This document shows positions 51,890 through 62,974 of a DNA stretch of 64,000 bases, in pieces (positions within the stretch are counted from its first letter, which is position 1; each line of letters begins with the position of its first letter). This stretch comes from Halopseudomonas oceani (lineage in GTDB: Bacteria; Pseudomonadota; Gammaproteobacteria; Pseudomonadales; Pseudomonadaceae), in NCBI RefSeq assembly GCF_002903165.1, contig NZ_PPSK01000012.1, forward strand, positions 62,001-126,000. The letters are read 5' to 3'. Below the pieces are notes generated by a model that had not been told where the DNA came from, ran no database searches, and saw nothing but the letters and a program-made list of their open reading frames with translations. The position numbers were made by a program, and so were the translations under genes.

Positions 51890-53320
51890 ATGCTATCCGC
51901 CCTCAGCGACCTGCTGTGGAGCAAGGTCCTCATTGCTCTGCTGGTCGGCATCGGTATCTGGTTCACCTTCGCTACCCGCTTCGTGCAGTTTCGTTACTTC
52001 GGCAAGATGTTCGGCATTCTCACTGCCAACCATCATGAGGCGGACGGACGCCACCTCAGCTCCTTTCAAGCCCTGATCCTGTCGGTTGCCGGCCGGGTTG
52101 GCGGCGGCAATATCGCCGGTGTCGCGGTGGCTATCACCCTGGGTGGCCCTGGCGCCATCTTCTGGATGTGGGTTGTCGGCCTGATGGGCATGGCAACCAG
52201 CTTTATCGAATGTACCCTCGCCCAGCTGTACAAGACCGCCGAACCGGATGGTGCCTACCGTGGCGGCCCGGCCCACTACATCGAACGCGGTCTGGGCCGT
52301 AACTGGAAGTGGCTGGCGATGGTTTACTCGGTGCTGCTGCTGGTGACCTTCGGTATCGGCTTTATCGCCCTGCAGTCCTACGCAGTCGCCACCTCGCTGC
52401 AGGATGCGTTCAGCATTCCGCTGTACTACAGCGGTATCGGTCTGGCACTGGTGGTCGGCCTGATCATCTTCGGCGGCGTCAAACGTATCGCTCAGGTCGC
52501 TGAGGTGCTGGTGCCGATCATGGCGGGCGGTTACCTGCTGATCGCGGTGGTGGTACTGGGTCTGAACTTCAGCGAGATTCCCGCGACCCTCAAGCTGATT
52601 GTGGAAAGCGCCTTCGGCATTGGCCCGGTGGTCGGCGGCGGTATCGGCGCGGCAATCCTGATGGGCGTCAAGCGCGGCCTGTTCTCCAACGAAGCGGGTC
52701 TCGGCAGCGCGCCCAACGTGGCGGCGGTGGCCTTCGTCCCGCACCCGGCCAATCAGGGTGTGGTGCAGTCGTTCTCGGTCTTCATCGACACCATCGTGCT
52801 GTGCACCTGCACCGCGCTGATCATTCTGATGGGCACCGCCTATGACCCGACGCTGGGCGACGCCAGTCAGGGCGTGGCCTTGACCCAGGCCTCGCTGGCA
52901 ACCCATATCGGCGAATGGGGCCGTGTGTTCGTCAGCATTGCCATGCTGCTGTTCGGCTTCAGCACCGTGCTCTACAACTACTACCTCGGTGAGAACAGCG
53001 TCAGCTACCTGACCACCGGCCGCAGCAACGAGTTCGTCATGAACGGCTTTCGGGTGGTGGTGATCTGCCTGTGCTGTCTGGGCGCGATCATGGATCTGGG
53101 TACCGTATTCGGCTTCGCCGACCTGACCATGGGCCTGCTGGCACTGGTCAACCTGGTTGCCCTGACCCTGCTGTTCAAGACCGGCAAGCGCGTGCTCGCC
53201 GACTACGACCGACAGCTCAAGAGCGGCAACAAGACGCCGACCTTCCACGCTGAAGAGTACGCCGACCTGGATCTGGACCACGAGTCCTGGCCGGCCAGCC
53301 AGCGCAAAGACAACCACTGA
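51890..53320 (+). CDS. AGCS-family sodium/amino-acid symporter
   Basis: A 476-residue inner-membrane protein with about eleven helices. GRVGGGNIAGVAVAITLGGPGAIFWMWVVGLMGMATSFIECTLAQLYK is the family signature near the N terminus, and KRGLFSNEAGLGSAPNVAAVA is the second. It imports alanine, glycine or glutamine/asparagine with sodium. Since aspartase and asparaginase follow within 60 bases on the same strand, asparagine or aspartate-linked amino acids are plausible substrates. AAAGGAG precedes the ATG. Confidence 0.92.
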   Translation: MLSALSDLLWSKVLIALLVGIGIWFTFATRFVQFRYFGKMFGILTANHHEADGRHLSSFQALILSVAGRVGGGNIAGVAVAITLGGPGAIFWMWVVGLMGMATSFIECTLAQLYKTAEPDGAYRGGPAHYIERGLGRNWKWLAMVYSVLLLVTFGIGFIALQSYAVATSLQDAFSIPLYYSGIGLALVVGLIIFGGVKRIAQVAEVLVPIMAGGYLLIAVVVLGLNFSEIPATLKLIVESAFGIGPVVGGGIGAAILMGVKRGLFSNEAGLGSAPNVAAVAFVPHPANQGVVQSFSVFIDTIVLCTCTALIILMGTAYDPTLGDASQGVALTQASLATHIGEWGRVFVSIAMLLFGFSTVLYNYYLGENSVSYLTTGRSNEFVMNGFRVVVICLCCLGAIMDLGTVFGFADLTMGLLALVNLVALTLLFKTGKRVLADYDRQLKSGNKTPTFHAEEYADLDLDHESWPASQRKDNH

Positions 53321-53374
53321 CCCCTGCCCCGAGCGCCGGATCCCCGGCGCTCCGTTTCCTCTGGAAGCACACCC

Positions 53375-54774
<1,400 letters not shown>

Positions 54775-54778
<4 letters not shown>

Positions 54779-55800
54779 CCAGCGAGGTGCTGATCCTGCA
54801 CACCGGCGGTACTATCGGCATGGTGCCCGGCCCACACGGGCTGGCACCGGCCCCCGGTTTGCGCCAGCGCATCGAACAGCAACTGGGCAGCAGCCTGCAA
54901 CAGCTGCCCGCCTTTGACTTGCTGGAAATCGATCCGCTAATCGACAGCGCCGACCTCACGCCCGGTCACTGGCAACAACTGGCCGGTCTGCTGGCCGAGC
55001 ATTGGGATCGTTACCGCGGCTTCATCATTCTGCACGGCACCGACACCATGGCCTATAGCGCCGCGGCGCTGTCGTTCATGCTCGGCGCCAGCGAACGCAA
55101 CGTGCTGTTCACCGGCTCGCAGGTGCCGCTCGGGCTGCCGCGCAGCGACGCGGTAGCGCACCTGCAGGCGGCGCTGCAACTGGCAGCCGGGCCGCGCCTG
55201 CGCAATGTCGGCCTGGTGTTCAACAACCGACTGCTCAACGGCAGTCGCCTGCGCAAGGTCAGCAGCCAGCAGTTTCAGGCCTTCGACACCCCCAATGCGG
55301 CGCCGCTGGCCGAACTCAATATCCGCCCGCAGCTCCATGCCGAGCGACTTCTTGGCGAAGCCATCGCCAGCCGTCATCCGCGCGAAGCCGCCGCCCTCGA
55401 CTTCCAGCCGGGCGCGGTTGCCATGCTCTGCCTGCATCCCTCGATGCCGGCAGTCCTGTACGACGCGATTCTGGCCGACAACGCCTGCAAAGCGGTGGTG
55501 CTGCAGAGCTTTGGTGCCGGCAACGTACCCAGTCGCGACCCGGCGTTCGCCGCCTTCATCAAACGCGCCAGCGCCCGCAACAAGGTGGTGGTCAACGTGA
55601 CCCAGTGCCTGCAGGGCGGCATCAGCCCCGGCGCCTATGCCGCGAGCGCAGGTCTGGTGAATCAGGGTGTGCTGAGTGGCGGTGACATGACGCCGGAAGC
55701 GGCGTTCTGCAAACTGCACTGGCTGCTCGCGGGTGGCCGCGACGCGGCAGCCGTGATCCGCGACTGGTCACTCAACCTGAGCGACGAACGGTCGATCTAA
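54775..55800 (+). CDS. L-asparaginase, cytoplasmic type
   Basis: A 341-residue asparaginase without a signal peptide. The nucleophile threonine lies in HTGGTIGMVPG (T13) and the second active-site motif is LHGTDTMAYSA (87-97); GSQVPLG and VVLQSFGAGNVP follow. The absence of an export signal and the length fit type I (AnsA-like). It ends the AGCS-aspA-asparaginase set and its stop overlaps the convergent regulator gene by four bases. Confidence 0.92.
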
Positions 55801-56624
55801 AACCGCGCCCGGAAGTGCCACTCTCCCGGGCCGATGTCATTGCGGATCGCCGCCCGGATATCCGCATCCAGCGCCGGGTCATCACAGGCGTACAGCCCGC
55901 ACAGCGCCAGTACCCGCTGGCGATCCACCTCCCGGCCGAGATACTCGTACAGCACCCGAGTACAGCACGGCACCCGCTCGCCGCTGCCGGACACACCGAT
56001 ACGCAGGCCCGTCAGCCGATCCACCCGGTTGCGGAACGAAGGATAGAGCACGGTCTGGGTCATCTCGAAGTTGGTGAGGGTTTCATAGTCGGCGAGAAAG
56101 ATGCGGTCCGACAGAAACTGCACCATGCCGCGATACACGCCATGAAACGGCTTGCTGCCCGGCCGCTCGCGAATCCGCTCGGTGCGCTGGTAATAGGTCT
56201 TGCCGTCGTGCTCTTCCAGACACACCAGCGTGCGCAGGATGCTGCCGGGATAGGCCATCGACAGGTAGTACTCGAAGTAGTAGCCCAGATACTTGTCTAA
56301 CCCGCTTTGGCCGACACTATTCAGCCGCTGCAAGTACTGCTGCTCCAGCGAGTCGGGCTGTAACGGCACCAACACCGTTCGCTCGCCCTGCTGCGGACGG
56401 ACTTGGATCAACCGCCGAAACTGCCCGTGCGGCAGCAAGATCTCGTGTACTTCAACGCCGAAAAAATCGCACAGTCGCCGCATGGTGCTGTCGGACGGTC
56501 GATTGATGCCGTTCAAATAGCGATTGAACTGAGGGCGGTTGATACCAAGCCGTCGACACACCTCGGCGGTGGACTTGTAGTAGCTGCACAGCAGCCGCAG
56601 GTTGTCGCCAAAATCGTCGTGCAT
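55797..56624 (-). CDS. XRE-type helix-turn-helix regulator with a large ligand domain
   Basis: A 275-residue regulator. Residues about 5-65 are a Cro/C1 helix-turn-helix (LRLLCSYYKSTAEVCRRLGINRPQFNRYLNGINRPSDSTMRRLCDFFGVEVHEIL). The remaining ~200 residues (LDKYLGYYFEYYLSMAYPGSILRTLVCLEEHDGKTYYQRTERIRER) have no enzyme motif known to me and probably sense a ligand. Start set at 56624, where the HTH begins. It is convergent with the asparaginase gene, which makes that operon a reasonable but unproven target. Confidence 0.82.
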   Translation of the reverse strand: MHDDFGDNLRLLCSYYKSTAEVCRRLGINRPQFNRYLNGINRPSDSTMRRLCDFFGVEVHEILLPHGQFRRLIQVRPQQGERTVLVPLQPDSLEQQYLQRLNSVGQSGLDKYLGYYFEYYLSMAYPGSILRTLVCLEEHDGKTYYQRTERIRERPGSKPFHGVYRGMVQFLSDRIFLADYETLTNFEMTQTVLYPSFRNRVDRLTGLRIGVSGSGERVPCCTRVLYEYLGREVDRQRVLALCGLYACDDPALDADIRAAIRNDIGPGEWHFRARF

Positions 56625-56810
56625 GGTCGCCCTCACTCGTGACCGCAATGGTAGTTCAAACTGCTGGCGGGCGACACCGGGCGCTGTACACGTTTTAGCC
56701 TTTGTCATCCCCCGCCCGATCAGCGACAATACGCAGCTATTTTTCAAGCCTCGTCCGGACCCGGGCTGCACAGCGCAGCGACCGCGTCCCGCCACTACTC
56801 AGTAGCCGAC

Positions 56811-58397
56811 ATGTCCAACGCCATCGAAAAAGAAGTCGCCAAACGGCGCACCTTCGCCATCATCTCCCACCCGGATGCGGGTAAGACCACCATCACCGAA
56901 CGTCTGTTGCTGATGGGCCAGGCGATCAGCGTGGCCGGCACGGTCAAGTCGCGTAAATCCGACCGCCATGCCACCTCCGACTGGATGGCGATGGAAAAGG
57001 AGCGGGGCATTTCGGTGACCACCTCGGTGATGCAGTTCCCCTATCGCGACGCGATGGTCAACCTGCTCGACACCCCCGGCCACGAAGACTTCTCGGAAGA
57101 CACCTACCGTACCCTGACCGCGGTCGACTCAGCGCTGATGGTGCTCGACGGCGGTAAGGGTGTCGAACCACGTACCATCGCGCTGATGGACGTCTGCCGC
57201 CTGCGCGACACGCCCATCGTCAGCTTCGTCAACAAACTCGACCGCGACATCCGCGACCCGATCGAACTGCTCGACGAAATCGAGGCGGTATTGAACATCA
57301 AAGCCGCACCGATCACCTGGCCGATTGGCTGCTACCGCGACTTCAAGGGCGTCTACCACCTGGCTGAAGACAAGATCATTGTCTACGTCCCGGGCCACGG
57401 CCACGAGCGCACCGAGCAACAAGTGATCGATGGCCTGGACTCGGACAAAGCTCGTGCCCATCTGGGCGATCTGTACGACAACTTTGTCGAAGAGCTGGAG
57501 CTGGTTCAGGGTGCCTGCCACGAGTTCGATCAGGACGCCTTTATCAAGGGCGAACTGACCCCGGTCTTCTTCGGTACCGCCCTGGGCAACTTCGGTGTGG
57601 ATCAGGTGCTGGACGCCATTGTTGACTGGGCGCCGCGGCCACAGCCGCGTGCCAGCCACGAGCGCGAAGTACAGCCGACCGAAGCGCCGTTCACCGGTTT
57701 CGTGTTCAAGATTCAGGCGAACATGGATCCCAAGCACCGCGACCGTATCGCCTTCGTGCGCATCTGTTCCGGCCGCTACGAGAAAGGCATGAAGCTGCAC
57801 CACGTGCGTACCGGCAAGGAAGTGCGCATTGCCGACGCGCTGACCTTCTTCGCCGCCGAGCGCGAGCATCTGGAAGAAGCCTGGGCCGGCGATATCATCG
57901 GTCTGCACAACCACGGCACCATCCAGATCGGCGACACCTTCACCGAAGGCGAGAAGATCGGTTTTACCGGCATTCCGCACTTCGCCCCGGAACTGTTCCG
58001 CCGCGTGCGCCTGAAAGACCCGCTGAAATCCAAGCAGCTGCGTCAGGGCCTGCAGGAACTGGCAGAGGAAGGCGCCACCCAGGTGTTCTTCCCCGAGCGC
58101 AACAACGACATCATCCTCGGCGCGGTGGGTGTGCTGCAGTTCGACGTCGTAGCCGAGCGCCTGAAGCAGGAGTACAAGGTCGAGTGCATGTACGAGCCGG
58201 TGAACGTCTGGTCCGCCCGCTGGGTCGAGTCTAGCGATAGCAAGAAGCTCGACGAGTTCAGCAAGAAGGCGACCGAGAACCTCGCGGTCGATGGCGGCGG
58301 CCACCTGACCTACCTGGCGCCGACCCGCGTCAACCTCAGCCTGACCGAAGAACGCTGGCCGGAAATCAACTTCCGCGCTACGCGAGAGCATCACTGA
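56811..58397 (+). CDS. prfC: Peptide chain release factor 3
   Basis: A 528-residue translational GTPase that recycles RF1 and RF2 from the ribosome. G1 is [15 protein letters not shown] (19-33), the switch has [15 protein letters not shown]3 is [16 protein letters not shown] and G4 NKLDRD. The length is normal. The stop codon at 58395-58397 lies at the start of a long inverted repeat. The gene is unlinked in function to its neighbours. Confidence 0.95.
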   Translation: MSNAIEKEVAKRRTFAIISHPDAGKTTITERLLLMGQAISVAGTVKSRKSDRHATSDWMAMEKERGISVTTSVMQFPYRDAMVNLLDTPGHEDFSEDTYRTLTAVDSALMVLDGGKGVEPRTIALMDVCRLRDTPIVSFVNKLDRDIRDPIELLDEIEAVLNIKAAPITWPIGCYRDFKGVYHLAEDKIIVYVPGHGHERTEQQVIDGLDSDKARAHLGDLYDNFVEELELVQGACHEFDQDAFIKGELTPVFFGTALGNFGVDQVLDAIVDWAPRPQPRASHEREVQPTEAPFTGFVFKIQANMDPKHRDRIAFVRICSGRYEKGMKLHHVRTGKEVRIADALTFFAAEREHLEEAWAGDIIGLHNHGTIQIGDTFTEGEKIGFTGIPHFAPELFRRVRLKDPLKSKQLRQGLQELAEEGATQVFFPERNNDIILGAVGVLQFDVVAERLKQEYKVECMYEPVNVWSARWVESSDSKKLDEFSKKATENLAVDGGGHLTYLAPTRVNLSLTEERWPEINFRATREHH

Positions 58398-58415
58398 GCC
58401 GCTACGCGGCTCAGC

Positions 58416-58443
58416 TGCAAGCTACAAGCCTCAAGCTGCAAGT
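58416..58443. repeat. Heptamer repeats, left block
   Basis: Four units TGCAAGC, TACAAGC, CTCAAGC, TGCAAGT in the complementary orientation to the block at 58549. Confidence 0.7.
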
Positions 58444-58445
58444 AA

Positions 58446-58478
58446 CACCCGTGCGGTCACCAGCTGCGCGGGTGGTTT
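58446..58478 (+). terminator. Terminator-like hairpin after prfC
   Basis: CACCCGTGC pairs with GCGCGGGTG (one G-U) and is followed by GTTT. It is inside the inverted repeat region. Confidence 0.5.
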
Positions 58479-58548
58479 GAGGGCACTGCAACTGCAAACG
58501 ACCGCGATAACCCCCACCGCAATCCCGCAGGGCCCACAGCCTATCCTC

Positions 58549-58604
58549 GCTTTTCGCTTTTCGCTTGTAGCTTGTAGCTTGTAGCTTGTAGCTTGTAGCT
58601 TGCA
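58549..58604 (+). repeat. Tandem heptamer repeats (GCTTGTA)n
   Basis: Eight consecutive seven-base units: GCTTTTC twice, GCTTGTA five times, GCTTGCA once. A simple-sequence tract likely to vary in copy number. Confidence 0.9.
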
Positions 58605-58664
58605 GCTGAGCCGCGCAGCGGCTTCCGGCTTGCAGCTCGCTACGCGTGAGCGTAGCGTTCCCCC

Positions 58665-59465
58665 ATGCGCTATATCGACACCCACACCCATCTCGACTTC
58701 GCTGCCTTCGACTCCGATCGCAATCAGGTGCTGAGCGACTGCGCGCGTCTTGGCGTCGAGCGGCTAGTGGTGCTGGGTGTCACCCGTGCCAACTGGGACG
58801 GGGTCTGGCAGCTCTGTCAGCAGCACGACAACCTGTTCGCCGCCTTTGGCTTGCACCCGATGTTTATGAGCGAGCACCGTGCCGAGCACATCACAGCACT
58901 GCAGCAGGCTCTGGCCGACCGCCTGGACGATCCGTGCTGCTGCGCCGTTGGCGAATACGGGCTGGATTACTGGCACAAGGATGCAGACCGTACCGCCCAA
59001 AAGCACCTGTTCGAGGCCCAGTTGCAACTGGCGGTCGACTGCCGTCTGCCCAGCCTGCTGCATGTGCGCCGCGCCCACGCCGATGTGATCGCCATACTCA
59101 AGCGCTACCGTCCCGTGCGCGGCGGCATCATCCATGCTTTCAGCGGCAGCCCGGAGGAGGCCCGCGAGTACCACAAGCTGGGCTTCAAAGTCGGCCTTGG
59201 AGGCGCTGCCACCTGGCCGCAGGCAACCCGGCTGCGCCAGACCATTGCACAGCTGCCGGCCGATCAACTGGTGCTGGAAACCGACTCGCCCGACATGGCT
59301 CCCGCTTTCCATGCCCAGCAACGCAACAGCCCCGCCCTGCTCCCACAGATCGCCGCCGAACTGGCGACGCTACGCGCTGAACCGCTTGAACAATTCAGCG
59401 TGCGCTGCTGGCAGAACAGTTGCGAGCTGTTTCAGTGGTCGCCGCCGCCCCCTGCAGCTTGCTAG
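58665..59465 (+). CDS. TatD-family metal-dependent hydrolase
   Basis: A 266-residue cytoplasmic deoxyribonuclease-like hydrolase. The metal ligands are in DTHTHLDF (residues 5-12), ALHPMF region (FGLHPMF), VGEYGLDY, LLHVRRAH, GIIHAFSGS and LETDSPDM. The order and length match TatD. Members are 3'-5' exonucleases on DNA or RNA. No good ribosome-binding site is visible, because the start is just after the repeat region; the ATG at 58665 is set by family alignment. Confidence 0.9.
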   Translation: MRYIDTHTHLDFAAFDSDRNQVLSDCARLGVERLVVLGVTRANWDGVWQLCQQHDNLFAAFGLHPMFMSEHRAEHITALQQALADRLDDPCCCAVGEYGLDYWHKDADRTAQKHLFEAQLQLAVDCRLPSLLHVRRAHADVIAILKRYRPVRGGIIHAFSGSPEEAREYHKLGFKVGLGGAATWPQATRLRQTIAQLPADQLVLETDSPDMAPAFHAQQRNSPALLPQIAAELATLRAEPLEQFSVRCWQNSCELFQWSPPPPAAC

Positions 59466-59496
59466 AGTTGTAGCTTGCTCCAAGGAGGACCGAATC

Positions 59497-59967
59497 ATGC
59501 CTTATGGCATAGCCCTGTTTCTGATCTGGCTGGTACTGCTGCTGCGTTTTCCGCGGGTCATGCTGCCGGTAAGTGCGGTAGTCGCCGGCCTCGGCCTGTT
59601 GCTCGGTGCAATCATGGGTGTGCTGCAGTGGCAGCAAAGCCAGCGCATCGACCATCTCGCCTTCGATCTGAGCTACCAGCCCGCCGACTGTCCGTTCGGT
59701 CAGCCATTGGCCGTCCGCATCCACAACGGCGGTGAACTGACCGCGCGCAATATAAGCTGGCAGCTATGGGTCAACCAGCCCGGTTACAACTCCAATCTGG
59801 TCGACGTTGCCAGCAGCGATCAGCGCTTCACCCTAGGCCCCGATCTGCTGCCTGGCGCCGACACCCTGGTCTGTTACAGTCTTCCGCGGCTGCGCCGCGG
59901 CTATCGTGAGTCCGAACTGGAATACCGTGCCGATGCGGTACGGGCCGACTTCATCAAAGAACAATAA
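59497..59967 (+). CDS. Small inner-membrane-anchored protein, function unknown
   Basis: A 156-residue protein with two N-terminal helices (about 3-17 and 22-44: GIALFLIWLVLLLRF, VMLPVSAVVAGLGLLLGAIMGVLQW), then a periplasmic region with beta-rich character, FDLSYQPADCPFGQPLAVRIHNGGELTARNISWQLWVNQPGYNSNLVDVAS. The hydrophilic part resembles a small Ig-like fold by pattern (inference). AAGGAGGA gives a strong ribosome-binding site at ATG 59497. It precedes the SDR gene by 10 bases and may be co-transcribed with it. Confidence 0.8.
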   Translation: MPYGIALFLIWLVLLLRFPRVMLPVSAVVAGLGLLLGAIMGVLQWQQSQRIDHLAFDLSYQPADCPFGQPLAVRIHNGGELTARNISWQLWVNQPGYNSNLVDVASSDQRFTLGPDLLPGADTLVCYSLPRLRRGYRESELEYRADAVRADFIKEQ

Positions 59968-59977
59968 GGAGCGTTTC

Positions 59978-60796
59978 ATGACCCAACCCGTCGCCCTGAT
60001 CACCGGCTGTTCGTCCGGCATTGGCCAGGCTCTCGCTTTGGCCTGCCTGGACGCGGGCTATCAGGTGTTTGCCGCCGCGCGACGCATCGACACCCTGACC
60101 CCGCTCACCGACAAGGGCGCCATCGCCATCGATCTCGATGTGAATGACGCAGCTCAGCGTCAGCAGTGTGTCGAGCAGATTCGCGAGCAGGCCGGGCGTC
60201 TGGACCTGCTGGTCAACAATGCCGGGTACGGTGCCATGGGCCCGATCATGGATGCTGATCGCGACACCCTGCTGCGCCAGTTCGACACCAACGTCTTTGC
60301 CCCGCTGCAGCTGGTGCGCGACAGCGCCGAGCTGCTGCGCGCCGCCAAGGGTCTGATCGTCAATATCGGCAGTGTTTCCGGCGTTACCACCACGCCGTTC
60401 TCCGGAGTCTACTGCGCGTCCAAAGCAGCGCTGCATGCGATTTCCGATGCACTGCGCATGGAATTGCACCCATTCGGCATTCAGGTCATGACAGTCATGC
60501 CCGGCGCCATCGCCTCGGACTTCGGCAACAACGCCACCGCGGCGATTACCATGGCCGACAGTTCCTGGTTCAAACCTTGGGAAAAGGCCGTACAGGCACG
60601 TGCCAAGGCCTCGCAGAACGCCCGTTCGACCAGTGCGAAGGACTTTGCCCGCGAGCTGCTCGGCTACATCCGTAACCCGGTGCGTCCTGAGAACGTACTA
60701 ATCGGCTCCGGCGCACGCAGCATGGTGCGCCTCAAGCGCTGGCTGCCCACCTCGATCCTCGACAAGCGAATGCGTCAGCGCTTCAAACTGGAGTGA
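59978..60796 (+). CDS. SDR-family oxidoreductase
   Basis: A 272-residue short-chain dehydrogenase. Glycine motif TGCSSGIGQALA near 9-20, NNAGYGAMGPIMDAD near 82-96, catalytic serine in NIGSVSG and Y-x3-K in GVYCASKAAL. The position-specific pattern AARRIDTLTPL suggests NADP preference (arginines after the second strand). The family member resembles retinol/17-beta-HSD-like SDRs; substrate unknown. Start 59978 with AAGGAGCG upstream. Its stop abuts the convergent dehydrogenase gene. Confidence 0.88.
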   Translation: MTQPVALITGCSSGIGQALALACLDAGYQVFAAARRIDTLTPLTDKGAIAIDLDVNDAAQRQQCVEQIREQAGRLDLLVNNAGYGAMGPIMDADRDTLLRQFDTNVFAPLQLVRDSAELLRAAKGLIVNIGSVSGVTTTPFSGVYCASKAALHAISDALRMELHPFGIQVMTVMPGAIASDFGNNATAAITMADSSWFKPWEKAVQARAKASQNARSTSAKDFARELLGYIRNPVRPENVLIGSGARSMVRLKRWLPTSILDKRMRQRFKLE

Positions 60797-61828
60797 TCAG
60801 AACCTACCCTCGCTGTAAAGCAGCTGCTCCGCCTGCCGGTCAGCCACCACGGCAGGTGACTGGCCGTCGGCACGGCTCTGCTCAAAGATCGAGTCAAGCC
60901 GACTGCCGATGTTTTTGACCCGGCCTGCGATTTCACCGGCACCGACACCCTGGTGCGTCAGCGCTACATGCAGCAGGCCGCCAGCATTGATCACGTAGTC
61001 CGGCGCATAAAGAATGTCACGCATCATCAGTTGGTCCGCCATCTCGGCATCAACCAGTTGATTGTTCGCCGCGCCTGCGACCACGGCACAACGCAGCTGA
61101 GCAACACTGCGCTGATTGATTGAGCCACCCAAACCACAAGGGGCGAACACGTCACAGGGCGCCTCAAAAACCGCATCCAGGGCCAACGGTTGGGCACCCA
61201 GCTCCTCTTCTGCCAGCCGTACCTTGCCCTGATCCAGATCAGCCACCAGCAGTTCAGCCCCCTCGGCCTGCAGCAGTTGCGCCAGCGCATACCCCACATT
61301 ACCGAGTCCCTGCAGGGTAACCCGCACTCCGCTCAGCGAATCCTGCCCAAGTCGGGCCCGCACCGCCGAGCGAATACCCGCTAGCACACCCAGCGCGGTA
61401 TGCGGTGAGGGGTCGCCAGCATGGGACGTACTGGTCACGTGGGCAGTGTGCTGGGCGATGCAGTCCATGTCGGCGCTGCTGGTACCGCTGTCCATCGCGG
61501 TGATATAGCCACCGCGCAACGACTCGATACAGCGACCAAAGGCCTCGAACAGTGCCGCTCGATTGGCCACGTGGGGCTGCCGCAGAATCACCGCTTTGCC
61601 CCCACCCTGCGCCAGTCCAGCCAGAGCGGCCTTGTAACTCATGCCACGGGCCAGCCGCATGGCGTCGGCAATGGCATCCTCGACGCTGTTGTACGCCAGG
61701 TAACGGCAGCCACCGAGCGCCGGACCAAGCTGGGTGTTATGGATCGCAACAATGGCTTCCAGCCCGGTCGTCTCGTCGGAAAAGAAGTGCAAGCCCTCCA
61801 TTCGCTCGGCACGCATCGCTGTAAACAT
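60797..61828 (-). CDS. Leucine/valine-type NAD-dependent amino-acid dehydrogenase
   Basis: A 343-residue Glu/Leu/Phe/Val dehydrogenase. GPALGGCRYLAYNSVEDAIADAMRLARGMSYKAALAGLAQGGGKAVI carries the substrate pocket with catalytic lysine in the segment MSYKAALA. The NAD domain has LQGLGNVGYALAQLL. The length matches leucine or valine dehydrogenase, not glutamate dehydrogenase. It reversibly deaminates branched-chain amino acids. Start 61828 with GGGAGAG upstream. Confidence 0.9.
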   Translation of the reverse strand: MFTAMRAERMEGLHFFSDETTGLEAIVAIHNTQLGPALGGCRYLAYNSVEDAIADAMRLARGMSYKAALAGLAQGGGKAVILRQPHVANRAALFEAFGRCIESLRGGYITAMDSGTSSADMDCIAQHTAHVTSTSHAGDPSPHTALGVLAGIRSAVRARLGQDSLSGVRVTLQGLGNVGYALAQLLQAEGAELLVADLDQGKVRLAEEELGAQPLALDAVFEAPCDVFAPCGLGGSINQRSVAQLRCAVVAGAANNQLVDAEMADQLMMRDILYAPDYVINAGGLLHVALTHQGVGAGEIAGRVKNIGSRLDSIFEQSRADGQSPAVVADRQAEQLLYSEGRF

Positions 61829-61938
61829 GGTCACTCTCCCGCTTATTTCGGTTGTCTGAAACAACCATACACACTAAAGCCATTCCTTGCCTGCGCCTCT
61901 TTGGCAAACTTGGCGTCCCCTGTATTCGGAGGTTTTAC

Positions 61939-62802
61939 ATGCGCTGGTTGCTCCCCTTTTTTACCGTGATGCTGATGGTTGTCGTCAGCACACCTGATGC
62001 TGAAGCCCGTCGTCTGGGTGGTGGCAAGAGCTTCGGCAGCTCGCCAACCCATCAGAGTCAACCGGCGCAACGCCAGGCCACTCCACGCGATCAGCAGGCC
62101 GCGCCCGGCCGCCAGCAACAGACGGCTGGTGCCGCCACTTCCGGTGCCAGCCGCTGGCTTGGCCCCTTGGCCGGTATCGCTGCGGGCGGTCTGCTCGCGT
62201 CCATGCTGTTCGGTGATGGCTTCGAGGGCCTGCAGCTGTTCGACATCCTGCTGTTCGGCCTGATCGCCTTTGTCCTGTTCAAGCTGTTCAGCCGTCGCCC
62301 GCAGGCTGCCCAGCAGCGCCAACCGCAATGGCAACCGGCCGGTGGTGCCGCCATGCCACGCGAGCCGGTACAGAACTGGGAACCCGCACATGTCGCGCAA
62401 CCTGCCGCGCCAGCACCTGCGCCGATTGACGCACCATCCTGGTTCGACGCCGAGGTATTCCTGCGCGGGGCCAAAGAGCACTTCTACACCCTGCAACGTC
62501 ACTGGCGTGACGGTGACAGCGCCGGCATGGCGGAATACCTGAGCCCCGAGCTGTTGCAACAGCTGCTGGCCGCCCGCGAAGAGCAGCCACCGACTGCCAA
62601 CGGCTTCGTGGACGAACTGACCGCCCGTCTGGACGGTGTCAGCCAGAGCAACGGACGCACCCTGGTGACCGTCAGCTTCAACGGTCTGGATCGTGATAGC
62701 GCCGACGACGCCGGCCAGTGGTTTGATGAGAGCTGGGCGCTGGAGCGCGCCGATGGCGACAATCAACCGTGGATTATCACGGGTATTCGGCAGAACGGCT
62801 GA
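61939..62802 (+). CDS. Tim44-like domain protein
   Basis: A 287-residue membrane protein. A signal or anchor (MRWLLPFFTVMLMVVVSTPDAEA) precedes a low-complexity Q/P-rich region, then two close hydrophobic helices (WLGPLAGIAAGGLLASMLFG and LQLFDILLFGLIAFVLFKLF). The C-terminal Tim44-like domain follows (FDAEVFLRGAKEHFYTLQRHWRDGDSAGMAEYLSPELL ... WTFDESWALERAD-type end). Bacterial members are of unknown function, perhaps envelope quality control. ATG 61939 follows GGAGG. It ends in its own terminator. Confidence 0.85.
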   Translation: MRWLLPFFTVMLMVVVSTPDAEARRLGGGKSFGSSPTHQSQPAQRQATPRDQQAAPGRQQQTAGAATSGASRWLGPLAGIAAGGLLASMLFGDGFEGLQLFDILLFGLIAFVLFKLFSRRPQAAQQRQPQWQPAGGAAMPREPVQNWEPAHVAQPAAPAPAPIDAPSWFDAEVFLRGAKEHFYTLQRHWRDGDSAGMAEYLSPELLQQLLAAREEQPPTANGFVDELTARLDGVSQSNGRTLVTVSFNGLDRDSADDAGQWFDESWALERADGDNQPWIITGIRQNG

Positions 62803-62824
62803 GCGCGCCCCTGGCGCGCGCTTA

Positions 62825-62845
62825 GCCGCAAGCTACAAGCTACAA
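62825..62845. repeat. Heptamer repeats after the Tim44-like gene
   Basis: Units CCGCAAGC-TACAAGC-TACAAG follow the same seven-base period as at 58416-58443. Confidence 0.6.
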
Positions 62846-62884
62846 GAAAAAACCGCGCTGATGCTAATCGCGTGGTTTTTCTTG
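62842..62884 (+). terminator. Terminator of the Tim44-like gene
   Basis: CAAGAAAAAACC pairs with GGTTTTTCTTG around an imperfect GCG/CGC inner stem. T-rich on either strand. Confidence 0.75.
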
Positions 62885-62974
62885 AGGCGGGCAATGGCGT
62901 CAAAGTCTTTTAGGAAACATTTGACGGCCTAGCAGGCGAACACATTATGAGCGGCTTGCAGCTGGCGCGACGCG

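Larger units (their letters stand above)
58396..58624. repeat. Long inverted repeat flanking the prfC-tatD intergenic segment
   Basis: The arms 58396-58429 and 58591-58624 are 34 bases long and agree as reverse complements at 32 positions; the inner 24 (58406-58429 with 58591-58614) are perfect. They enclose about 161 bases with no ORF, including a terminator-like hairpin. The left arm begins inside the prfC stop codon. Confidence 0.8.
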
